Origin: Burkholderiales bacterium | Lineage (GTDB): Bacteria; Pseudomonadota; Gammaproteobacteria; Burkholderiales; Casimicrobiaceae | Length of the DNA stretch: 48,016 nt | Reading direction: 5' to 3' | Assembly: GCA_020847675.1 (NCBI GenBank) | Contig: JADLBN010000198.1 | Span: 1-48,016, forward strand | Shown here: in pieces, positions 1 through 6,816 of the stretch | Layout: every line of letters starts with the position of its first letter | How positions within the stretch are numbered: position 1 is the stretch's first letter | The notes under the pieces: generated by a model | The model's database searches: none | Told to the model about the DNA's origin: nothing | What the model saw: the letters and a program-made list of their open reading frames with translations, nothing else | Made by a program: the position numbers and the translations under genes

Positions 1-1019
1 ATGTTACAGATGATCGCCCGATCCTTCATCATGCGCACATGATCGACGGTAATGACGTCGATGTTGCCGGTCGCGGTGACGAAGATGTCGGCCTAGTCGC
101 ACGCGTAGTCCATCGTGACGACGCGGTAGCCCTCCATCGCCGCCTGCAGCGCGCAGATCGGGTCGATCTCGGTGACCCACACCTGCGCCGAGAGCGCGCG
201 CAGCGCCTGCGCGCTGCCCTTGCCCACGTCGCCGTAGCCGGCGACCACCGCGACCTTGCCCGCCACCATCACGTCGGTGGCGCGCTTGATGCCGTCGACC
301 AGCGACTCGCGGCAGCCGTACAGGTTGTCGAACTTCGACTTCGTGACCGAGTCGTTGACGTTGATCGCCGGGAAGCCCAGGCGCTTCTCCTGCGCCATCT
401 GGTAGAGGCGCTTGACGCCGGTGGTGGTCTCCTCGGTCACGCCGCGGATCGCCGCCTTGCAGCGCGAGTAGAACGTCGGGTCGGCCGCGAGCTTCGCCTT
501 GATCGAAGCGAAGAGCGCCTGCTCCTCCTCGCTCGCCGGATGGGTGATGCAGGACGGGTCGTTCTCCGCCTGCGCGCCCAGGTGGACGAGCAGCGTCGCG
601 TCGCCGCCGTCGTCGAGGATCATGTTCGGCACGCCGCCGTCCTGCCACTCGAAGATGCGGTGCGTGTAGGCCCAGTACTCGTCGAGGCTCTCGCCCTTGA
701 CCGCGAACACCGGCGTGCCGCGCGCGGCGATCGCTGCGGCGGCGTGGTCCTGCGTCGAGTAGATGTTGCACGACGCCCAGCGCACGTCGGCGCCGAGCGC
801 CTGCAGCGTCTCGATCAGCACCGCGGTCTGGATCGTCATGTGCAGCGACCCGGCGATGCGTGCGCCGCGCAGCGGTTGCTGGGGCGCGAATTCCTCGCGG
901 ATCGCCATCAGGCCGGGCATCTCGGTCTCGGCGATCGCGATCTCCTTGCGGCCCCAGTCGGCGAGCGAGAGGTCGGCGACGTGGAAGTCCTTCACGGCGC
1001 GTTCATGGGGTGCGTTCAT
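1..1019 (-). pseudogene. ahcY: S-adenosylhomocysteine hydrolase, interrupted by an in-frame amber codon and cut by the window edge
   Basis: The enzyme hydrolyses S-adenosylhomocysteine to adenosine and homocysteine in the activated methyl cycle. From the ATG at 1019 (Shine-Dalgarno GAGGAG just upstream, about 1029-1034) the frame gives 308 residues of clear AhcY. Visible motifs are the substrate region LDDGGDAT, the [12 protein letters not shown] block and the NAD-binding [10 protein letters not shown]. At 93-95 there is TAG where the family normally has a lysine (CD-K-ADIF). Beyond it the same frame continues with good AhcY sequence ([18 protein letters not shown]) to the window edge. One A-to-T change (AAG to TAG) explains the break, so it is either a sequencing or assembly error or a genuine nonsense mutation. 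A polypeptide stopping here would lack part of the NAD domain and the C-terminus. An SAH riboswitch precedes the gene. Identity is certain; whether it is functional is not. Confidence 0.9.
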
Positions 1020-1096
1020 CTCGTGTCACTCCTCGTCGGGTGACCCTCGAAACGGTCGGGGATTCGCGCCCGCCGCCCGCGGGGATCACGGGTCAA

Positions 1097-1176
1097 CGAG
1101 CGCCGTTGCAACGGAAGGGCTCCGAGCCTGGTCGGGGCGCCCGGGCGGGCGTTCCGATTGCAGCGCTCCTCGGAGG
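1097..1176 (-). promoter_or_regulatory. SAH riboswitch in the ahcY leader
   Basis: Read on the minus strand, the leader contains CCGAGGAGCGCTG (1173-1161), then CCAGGCTCGGAG (about 1131-1120), then AACGGCGCTC (1107-1098). These are the conserved blocks of the SAH riboswitch in the same order. Helix P1 forms from CTCCGAG (1175-1169) and CTCGGAG (1126-1120). The P4 pseudoknot forms between GAGCGCTG and CGGCGCTC with a single G-U pair. In known members SAH binding raises expression of recycling genes such as ahcY. The element sits about 78 bases upstream of the ahcY start. Confidence 0.9.
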
Positions 1177-1182
1177 GGGCGG

Positions 1183-1212
1183 ATTGTACCGCAGCCGTCG
1201 CGGGAACGGCTA
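1183..1212 (-). promoter_or_regulatory. Probable ahcY promoter
   Basis: A minus-strand TACAAT (1188-1183) lies about seven bases ahead of the first riboswitch helix, the right distance for a sigma-70 -10 box whose transcript begins at the riboswitch. The best -35 candidate, TAGCCG about 18 bases further upstream, is weak. The promoter would overlap the 3' end of the putative peptidase gene. Confidence 0.5.
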
Positions 1213-1821
1213 CCGGGGCTTTGCCGCCCGCGAGGGCGGCGGCGGCGAGGCCATCAGCGCGATCAGCGCGTTCGCGAGCGTCGACTCGCGCTTGTAGAAG
1301 CCCTCGGTGTGGAAAGTCTCGGCGAGACGGAAGTGCTCGTAGTCGAGGTGGTGGCCGATCTCGTGGACCAGCGTGCGCAGGAAGGATCGGAACGCGACGA
1401 CCTGGCGGCGCTGCGCGGTGCGCATCCACACCGACACCGTCGCCGGAACCGCCCGGTCCGCCGGTTCGTAGAGGCCGTGCAGTTCGCCGTAGTCGTTGGA
1501 CGGTCGCTTCGCGAGCACCTTCACGCGGACTGGCGGCACGGCGTAGCCGCGCGTCAACGCATCGGTCAGGCGCTGGCAGGCGCGTTCGCAGCCGCCGCGG
1601 TCGTCGCCGGCAAGCGCCGAGGCGATCGCATCGACCGCGGCACCGTCGGCGAATCCCGGCGGCAGGTCGAGCCGGTCGATCGCGTCGCTCGCGTCGTAGG
1701 TGCGCCGGTCGGCGGCGGAGAGTTTCGCGTAGTAGGCGAAGCGCAAGAGGGGGACGGAACGAAGGCGCCGGAAGGTCCGGCATCCCGGGTGCAGGATGGA
1801 GTCGATGCGCGGCGCGTGCAA
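1210..1821 (-). CDS. Hypothetical protein with HEIGHH zinc-peptidase motif
   Basis: I do not recognise a named family for this 203-residue protein. It carries HEIGHHLDYEHF at residues 153-164, a gluzincin-like HExxH with an extra histidine. E168 and H171 lie nearby as possible third ligands. No signal peptide is visible, so a cytoplasmic, single-domain putative metalloprotein is likely. The start is uncertain. The frame opens with TTG at 1821, only 13 bases past the U-tract of a terminator, and no good ribosome site is seen; the convincing protein-like sequence begins near residue 26 (LLRFAYYAKLS). It lies upstream of ahcY on the same strand, but ahcY appears to have its own promoter and riboswitch. 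Peptidase activity is inferred from the motif only. Confidence 0.6.
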   Translation of the reverse strand: MHAPRIDSILHPGCRTFRRLRSVPLLRFAYYAKLSAADRRTYDASDAIDRLDLPPGFADGAAVDAIASALAGDDRGGCERACQRLTDALTRGYAVPPVRVKVLAKRPSNDYGELHGLYEPADRAVPATVSVWMRTAQRRQVVAFRSFLRTLVHEIGHHLDYEHFRLAETFHTEGFYKRESTLANALIALMASPPPPSRAAKPR

Positions 1822-1833
1822 CCTGAAGGCGAC

Positions 1834-1856
1834 AAAAAGGCCGCCCGCAGGCGGCC
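1834..1856 (-). terminator. Rho-independent terminator after the 42-residue gene
   Basis: On the minus strand a perfect 7-bp stem GGCCGCC/GGCGGCC with a 4-base loop (1856-1839) is followed directly by TTTTT (1838-1834). It lies 24 bases past the stop of the small gene at 1880-2008 and gives that gene a discrete 3' end. Confidence 0.85.
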
Positions 1857-1879
1857 CCTGTCAGGTGCTGCCGTATCGG

Positions 1880-2008
1880 TCAGCTCTTCTTGATCTTCTC
1901 GAGCATCTTGAAAATGCCCTTCGGGCTGCCGACGAACATGCGCTTGAAGGTCTTGGGCAGGCAGCGGCGCTCGAGCGTGTTGCGGCGGGTGCGCTTGATT
2001 TCGGCCAT
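1880..2008 (-). CDS. Small basic protein, 42 residues, function unknown
   Basis: An ATG at 2008 opens a 42-codon frame ending in TGA at 1880. The product begins MAEIKRTRRNTLERRC and ends KMLEKIKKS. It is strongly basic, with about a third Lys/Arg and a single Cys at residue 16, and resembles a small ribosome- or nucleic-acid-binding protein, although I cannot match it to a ribosomal protein family. Support for a real gene is an A/T-rich -10-like TAAAAT at 2068-2063, a strong intrinsic terminator just downstream and lower GC than the neighbours. It is monocistronic and divergent from the FAD oxidoreductase. No function is claimed. Confidence 0.65.
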   Translation of the reverse strand: MAEIKRTRRNTLERRCLPKTFKRMFVGSPKGIFKMLEKIKKS

Positions 2009-2172
2009 CGGGGTCTCCGGGGGTCTCGGGCGCCGGTCTGGCCGGGGCCGGGGAAAACGGCTATTTTAGGGGAGCTTGAGTCGAAACGCCAGCCGCGGCC
2101 CGCGGGCGCCCGGCACAGGCGTTAGGCCGGCCCGAGCCCCTGCTCTTCCTGCCGCAGCCTCGCCCTCCCTCC

Positions 2173-3339
2173 ATGCCGCGCCACGACGTCGTGATCGTCG
2201 GCGGCGGAATCGTCGGTTCCGCCGTCGCCTGTTTCCTGAAGGTCCTCGCGCCCGCGATCGACGTCGCGGTGATCGAGCCCGACCGAAGCTACGAATTCGC
2301 GTCGACGCCGCGCGCGTCCGGGGGCGCGCGCCGCCAGTTCTCCTGCCCCGAGAACGTCGCGATGTCGAACTTCAGCATCGGGTTCATCGAAGGCGCCGAC
2401 CGCGAACTCGCGGTCGGCGGCGAGCCGGCGCACGTCGAGTGGCGGCGCGGCGGCTACCTCTTCATCGTCGGCGCGGAGCAACTCCCGATCCTCGCCGAGA
2501 ACGCGGCGCTGCAGCGCTCGATGGGCGTGCGCGCCGACCTGCTCGACCCGGACGGGTTGCACGAGCGGTTCCCTTCGATGAATCTCGCGGGCATCGCCGG
2601 CGGCGTCCACACGCCCGACGACGGCTGGTGCGACCCGTCGGGCCTCCTGCAGGCGTTCCGCCGCAAGGCGCGCTCGCTCGGCGTCGCGTACGTCGACGAC
2701 CGCGTCGTCGCGATCGACCACGACGCGACCGCGGCGCGCGCGGTCCGCCTCGCGTCGGGCGCCACGCTGGCCGCGGATCACGTCGTCAACGCCGCGGGCG
2801 CGTGGGCGAAGGAGGTCGCTGCGATGGTCGGGATGGCGCTTCCGATCGAGCCGCTGCGCCGGTTCGAGCACTACTTCGAGACGCCCAACGCGATCGAGCC
2901 GCTGCCCTACGTGAAGGACATGGCGCGGCTCGCGTTCCGTCCCGAGGGCCGCGGGTATTCGGGCGGACTCGTCGACGGCGACGAGCCGCGCGGTTTCAAC
3001 TTCGAGGTCGACCACGGCTACTTCGAGCGCGTCGTGTGGCCCGCGCTCGCCGAACGCTTCCCGGCCTTCGAGGCCTGCCGCTGCAAGCGCACCTGGTCGG
3101 GCCTCTACGAGCAGTGCGAACTCGACGGCAATCCGGTGATCGGCAACTGGGCCGCGCGCCTGCCGAACTTCCACGTCGCCGGCGGATTCTCCGGGCACGG
3201 CATGATGCACGCGCCCGCCGCCGGGCGCGCGATCGCCGAACTGATCGTGCACGGCCGCTTCACGTCGATCGACCTCGCGCGGCTGGGCTACGACCGCGTC
3301 GCGCGGAACGAGCCCTATCCGGAGAGGGGCATCGTCTAG
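2173..3339 (+). CDS. FAD-dependent oxidoreductase, D-amino-acid/sarcosine oxidase (DAO) family
   Basis: This 388-residue protein is a DAO-fold flavoprotein. The N-terminus holds the dinucleotide-binding VVIVGGGIVGSAVACFL (residues 6-22). VVNAAGAWA is the second FAD motif typical of the family. The C-terminal part has LPNFHVAGGFSGHGMMHAPA, the conserved FAD/substrate region of sarcosine-oxidase and FOXRED1-like enzymes. Family members oxidise the C-N bond of amino acids or N-methyl amines. The substrate cannot be read from the sequence, and no transporter or dehydratase partner is adjacent. ATG 2173 is the natural start because the Rossmann motif begins within six residues. Confidence 0.8.
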   Translation: MPRHDVVIVGGGIVGSAVACFLKVLAPAIDVAVIEPDRSYEFASTPRASGGARRQFSCPENVAMSNFSIGFIEGADRELAVGGEPAHVEWRRGGYLFIVGAEQLPILAENAALQRSMGVRADLLDPDGLHERFPSMNLAGIAGGVHTPDDGWCDPSGLLQAFRRKARSLGVAYVDDRVVAIDHDATAARAVRLASGATLAADHVVNAAGAWAKEVAAMVGMALPIEPLRRFEHYFETPNAIEPLPYVKDMARLAFRPEGRGYSGGLVDGDEPRGFNFEVDHGYFERVVWPALAERFPAFEACRCKRTWSGLYEQCELDGNPVIGNWAARLPNFHVAGGFSGHGMMHAPAAGRAIAELIVHGRFTSIDLARLGYDRVARNEPYPERGIV

Positions 3340-3356
3340 CCACGAGCGCCGGGAAT

Positions 3357-3435
3357 CGGTGTCAGACACCGCCATTCGGCGAAGCTCCGGAAGACCGGTG
3401 TCTGACACCGAATTTGCACGCCGGTGTCTGACACC
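3357..3435. repeat. Three copies of the GGTGTCTGACACC palindrome
   Basis: The 13-base near-perfect palindrome GGTGTC(A/T)GACACC occurs at about 3358-3370, 3396-3408 and 3422-3434, inside a stretch that also holds ATTCGGCGAAGC. A related copy, ACCGTGTCTGACACCGAAT, lies at 34140-34158. The cluster sits between the 3' ends of convergent genes and is probably a REP-like dispersed repeat. No REP-associated transposase is in the window. Confidence 0.7.
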
Positions 3436-3444
3436 GCCCTTTGT

Positions 3445-4293
3445 TCAGGCGCCGACGATCCAGCCTTCGACCGGATCGATCTTCGCCGGGAGTCCGTAGT
3501 TGCGTGCCGCGCGCTGCGCGCCCCAGCCCGCGAGCATCGCGCACGCGATCGCGTCGAGCGTGTCGCCGCTGGCATCGTCGATCGCCGCTTCGGCGAGGCG
3601 CATCGGCAGGTCGACGCGCAGCGCGAAGGCGTGCGCGCCTTCGACCAGCGCCCACAGGAGGCCCACCCTCGCGTCGCGCCGTGCAGGCGTCTGCCTGCTC
3701 CGGCTGTCGCTCTTGTACGAGGGGGCGCCCGACTCGCCGCGCGAGAGCGCGATCGCGCGCATCACGAGCCCGGGATACGCCTCGAGTGCCACGCGCGACG
3801 GATCGCCTCGCGACAGGCCGGGAACGTGGACGCCGGCGGCGATGAGGCGCGGCACGCCTTCGTGGAGCATCCATCCCACCGGCGGGTTGACGAGCTTCAT
3901 CGACGGGTGTGCCCCTGCCGCGGCTTCGGTGGCGCGGCGTGCGTACTTGCTTCCCGCGGGGCGTCGCGCACGGAAGCGCGCGAACCGTTCTTCGACCGCA
4001 GCGCGGTCGAGTTTCGCGTAGCGGGCGATGGTCTCGCGCCACGCGCGCTGCGAGCGCGAGCGAGCGCCCGGCCAGCCGAGCACATCGACCAGTTCGCGCG
4101 GCAGCCCGAACGGGAAGTCGAACGCGCCGACCCAAGGCCCCGGCGAGGCGAGCAGCGCCTCGAACGCGGCCCAGTCCTGCAGCGCATCGATGCGCTCGAC
4201 GACGACATGATCGCCGTCGAGCCGGCCATGGGCGGCCGTGATCGGCTTCCGCCGCGAGGGCGCGCTGGTGAAGTCGACGCCGACGACGCGCAC
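3445..4293 (-). CDS. DUF429-family protein
   Basis: The product, about 282 residues, has the DUF429 pattern. It opens with VVGVDFTSAPSRRKP, an RNase-H-like acidic first strand. It continues with WVGAFDFPFGLP and ends with a helix containing DTLDAIACAMLAGW. The catalytic role of this family is not established to my knowledge. The frame stays open upstream to 4746, but that extension is arginine-rich, overlaps the divergent hydrolase gene and is not protein-like, so I place the start at the GTG at 4293, where the domain begins. ATGs at 4500 and 4461 are alternatives. Confidence 0.7.
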   Translation of the reverse strand: MRVVGVDFTSAPSRRKPITAAHGRLDGDHVVVERIDALQDWAAFEALLASPGPWVGAFDFPFGLPRELVDVLGWPGARSRSQRAWRETIARYAKLDRAAVEERFARFRARRPAGSKYARRATEAAAGAHPSMKLVNPPVGWMLHEGVPRLIAAGVHVPGLSRGDPSRVALEAYPGLVMRAIALSRGESGAPSYKSDSRSRQTPARRDARVGLLWALVEGAHAFALRVDLPMRLAEAAIDDASGDTLDAIACAMLAGWGAQRAARNYGLPAKIDPVEGWIVGA

Positions 4294-4666
4294 GGCGCGC
4301 AGCGGCGACCGCCCGGCCTTCGCTGGCCGGTCCTTGCCTGCGGTCGGCGATGCGTTGCGTGCGTCCAATCGTCTCCAATCGTCGGTTGCCGTCTCCGCTG
4401 CGTGCGTTGCCGGCGAACCTCCCGGCGCGAGACAGGACCGATGGCGGCGCCCGCAGGACATCCTGGCCCACCCCTTCTCAACCGCGCGCAGCGATGCCAT
4501 TCTGTCACCGTCGCAGGCCCGGCCGGGCGGAAGTCGCGGAGGCGGGCGGGCAAAGCCGTGACAAAGGCCGATCCGGAACGCCGTCCGGCCGCGATCCGCA
4601 GCGCGCGCGGCCGCGCGTCCGACCGTGCAGGCAGGCCGCGGACACGCCCTCCGAACGAACACGACC
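4294..4666. other. Gap between divergent DUF429 and hydrolase genes
   Basis: These 373 bases separate the chosen starts of the two divergent genes. Frames remain open on both strands, but the translations are low-complexity and arginine-rich. I see no convincing -10/-35 pair, hairpin or RNA. If the DUF429 gene starts at 4500 or 4461, much of this gap is coding. Confidence 0.4.
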
Positions 4667-5377
4667 ATGGCCAAGCCCGTCCTGCTGCTCCTCCCCGGCC
4701 TCCTGTGCGACGACGCGGTGTGGCGCGACCAGCGCGCGTCGCTCACCCAAGCCGACTGCGTCGTTCCGCACTACGGCATGGCCCGCTCCCTCGGCGAGAT
4801 GGCTCGCATCGCGCTCGCGGCCGTCACGGCGCCGCGCGTGTCGGTCGCGGGGCACTCGATGGGAGGACGGGTCGCGCTCGAACTGGCGCGGATCGCCCCC
4901 GAACGCGTCGAGCGCATGGCGCTCCTCGACACCGGCGTCGATCCCCTCGCCGCGGGCGAAGCCGGAGCGAAGGAGGTCGCCGGACGCGAAGCGCTGCTGC
5001 GGGTCGCGCGAACCGCAGGCATGCGCGCGATGGGGCGCGAGTGGGCGCGCGGCATGGTGCACCCCGATCGGCTGGACACACCGCTCTTCGACGAAATCCT
5101 CGCGATGATCGAACGCAGCACCGCGGAGCGGTTCGCCGCGCAGATCGAGGCGCTGATCCGGCGGCCGGACGCGCGCGGCGTGCTCGCCGGCCTGCGCTGT
5201 CCGACCCTCATCGCCTGCGGCCGACAGGATGCCTGGAGTCCGTTCTCGCGGCACGAGGAGATGCACCGGCTCTGCCCGGGCTCGCGGCTCGCCGCGGTCG
5301 AGCAGAGCGGCCACATGACGACCATGGAGCAGCCCGCGGCGGTGACCGGGCTGCTGCGCGAGTGGCTGTCGGCCTGA
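4667..5377 (+). CDS. Alpha/beta hydrolase
   Basis: This 236-residue alpha/beta hydrolase has all three catalytic elements. The nucleophile elbow is GHSMGG, with Ser64. The acid is in CGRQDAWSPF and the base in QSGHMTTMEQP. LLPGLLCDD near the N-terminus provides the oxyanion-hole region. ATG 4667 starts exactly at the first strand; an upstream in-frame extension from 4625 adds only arginine-rich sequence. It ends 106 bases before pobA on the same strand, so it may feed 4-hydroxybenzoate metabolism, for example by cleaving an ester or lactone. That link is inferred from position only. Confidence 0.75.
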   Translation: MAKPVLLLLPGLLCDDAVWRDQRASLTQADCVVPHYGMARSLGEMARIALAAVTAPRVSVAGHSMGGRVALELARIAPERVERMALLDTGVDPLAAGEAGAKEVAGREALLRVARTAGMRAMGREWARGMVHPDRLDTPLFDEILAMIERSTAERFAAQIEALIRRPDARGVLAGLRCPTLIACGRQDAWSPFSRHEEMHRLCPGSRLAAVEQSGHMTTMEQPAAVTGLLREWLSA

Positions 5378-5483
5378 GCCTTGCACGCGCGCCCGGCGAC
5401 CGCGCCGCGGCACCGGCCGACCGGCACCGGGATTGCCCGCGACGTTCACGCAATCGCTTCGTCCGCACGCAAGGAGGCTCGCC

Positions 5484-6656
5484 ATGAACAAGACGAACGT
5501 CGCCATCATCGGTGGCGGCCCCGCGGGTCTCCTGCTGTCGCACATCCTCCACCTGCACGGCGTGGACAACGTCGTCCTCGAACGGCAGAGCCGCGACTAC
5601 GTGCTGAAGCGCATCCGGGCCGGCGTGCTGGAGTTCGGGACCGTGCAGATGCTGCGCGACGTCGGGCTGGGCGAGCGCATGGACCGCGAGGGGCTCGTCC
5701 ACTCGGGCTCGATGCTCGCGTGGCAGGACGAGGGCTCGCTCCTTATCGACACGGTCAAGTACGCGGGCCGGCCGATGATGGCCTACGGGCAGACCGCGAT
5801 CACCGAGGACCTGTACGCGGCGCGCGACCGCGCTGGCGGGAAGATCGTCGACCAGGCCGCGGACGTGGCGCTGCACGACCTGACCTCGCCGCAGCCGTGG
5901 GTGACCTGGACGAAGGACGGACGGCAGCACCGCGTCGACTGCGAGTTCGTCGCCGGCTGCGACGGCTTCCACGGCGTGGCCCGCCAGTCGATCCCCGCCG
6001 ACGTGCTTCGCACCTACGAGCGGGTGTACCCGTTCGGCTGGCTGGGGATCATGTCGCGGACCCCGCCGCTCGACAATCTGGTCTACGCGCACCACGACCG
6101 CGGGTTCGCGCTCGCGTCGCAGCGCAACCCGATGCTCTCCCGCTACTACATCCAGTGCGAGAGCGACGCGCAGCCCGGCGAGTGGCCCGACGACCGCTTC
6201 TGGGACGAGTTCAAGGCGCGCATGCCCTCGGAGTTCGCCCGGGCCGTCGTGACCGGCCCGAGCATCGAGAAATCGGTCGCGCCGCTGCGCAGCTTCGTTG
6301 CCGAGCCGATGAGCTACGGCCGCCTGTTCCTCGCCGGCGACGCCGCGCACATCGTGCCGCCGACCGGGGCCAAGGGGCTCAACCTCGCGGCCTCCGACGT
6401 GCACTACCTGTCGCGCGCGCTCGAAGCGCACTACCGGCACGGCCGGGACGACCTGCTGGAAGCCTACTCGCGGACCGCGCTGCAACGCGTCTGGGGCGCC
6501 GAGCGGCTGTCGTGGTGGCTCACCCAGCTCCTGCACGTGTTCCCGCAGGACACCGGGTTCGACCGCAGGCTGCGCCTGAACGAGTTCCAGTACCTCCGCA
6601 GGTCCGAGCGCGCGCTCGCCACGCTCGCCGAGCAGTACGCCGGGCTGCCGTTCTAG
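5484..6656 (+). CDS. pobA: 4-hydroxybenzoate 3-monooxygenase
   Basis: PobA hydroxylates 4-hydroxybenzoate to protocatechuate with FAD, NAD(P)H and O2. The 390-residue product has the FAD motif IIGGGPAG (residues 8-15), the GCDGFHG motif and GDAAHIVPPTGAKGLN (285-300). Residues known from the Pseudomonas enzyme fall at the same numbers here: Tyr201, Ser212, Arg214, Arg220, Tyr222, Pro293 and Tyr385. A consensus ribosome site AAGGAGG lies at 5471-5477. No PobR regulator or protocatechuate genes are in view. The gene is followed directly by a large palindromic repeat. Confidence 0.97.
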   Translation: MNKTNVAIIGGGPAGLLLSHILHLHGVDNVVLERQSRDYVLKRIRAGVLEFGTVQMLRDVGLGERMDREGLVHSGSMLAWQDEGSLLIDTVKYAGRPMMAYGQTAITEDLYAARDRAGGKIVDQAADVALHDLTSPQPWVTWTKDGRQHRVDCEFVAGCDGFHGVARQSIPADVLRTYERVYPFGWLGIMSRTPPLDNLVYAHHDRGFALASQRNPMLSRYYIQCESDAQPGEWPDDRFWDEFKARMPSEFARAVVTGPSIEKSVAPLRSFVAEPMSYGRLFLAGDAAHIVPPTGAKGLNLAASDVHYLSRALEAHYRHGRDDLLEAYSRTALQRVWGAERLSWWLTQLLHVFPQDTGFDRRLRLNEFQYLRRSERALATLAEQYAGLPF

Positions 6657-6664
6657 CCAATCGG

Positions 6665-6748
6665 TAGCCCATCGGGGACAGACCCCCATTTCTGCGGAGC
6701 CGGCCGATGCCGGCTCCGCAGAAATGGGGGTCTGTCCCCGATGGGCTA
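6665..6748. repeat. Perfect 40-bp inverted repeat containing GGGGTCTGTCCCC
   Basis: Arms 6665-6704 and 6709-6748 are exact reverse complements over 40 bases around a 4-base loop. Each arm contains the GGGGACAGACCCC palindrome. A related inverted repeat lies at 34066-34137. The element sits between the convergent pobA and old-yellow-enzyme genes. It is probably a REP-like dispersed element and would also form a strong hairpin in RNA from either strand. Confidence 0.9.
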
Positions 6749-6816
6749 GTTTCCGGCGTACGCGCGCGCTGCGCGCGCAGGCCGCCGACGGGATCCGGCG
6801 AGCTGCCTGCGCCCGA

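Noticed and set aside
3357-3435. Regularly repeated GGTGTCTGACACC considered as a CRISPR-like array
   Set aside because: Units are 13-base palindromes with only two unequal spacers and no cas genes. They match dispersed repeat copies elsewhere in the window.
6665-6748. The 40-bp inverted repeat considered as an intrinsic terminator of pobA
   Set aside because: No T-tract follows on either strand and the same core recurs elsewhere, so it is listed as a repeat, although it may hinder transcription.
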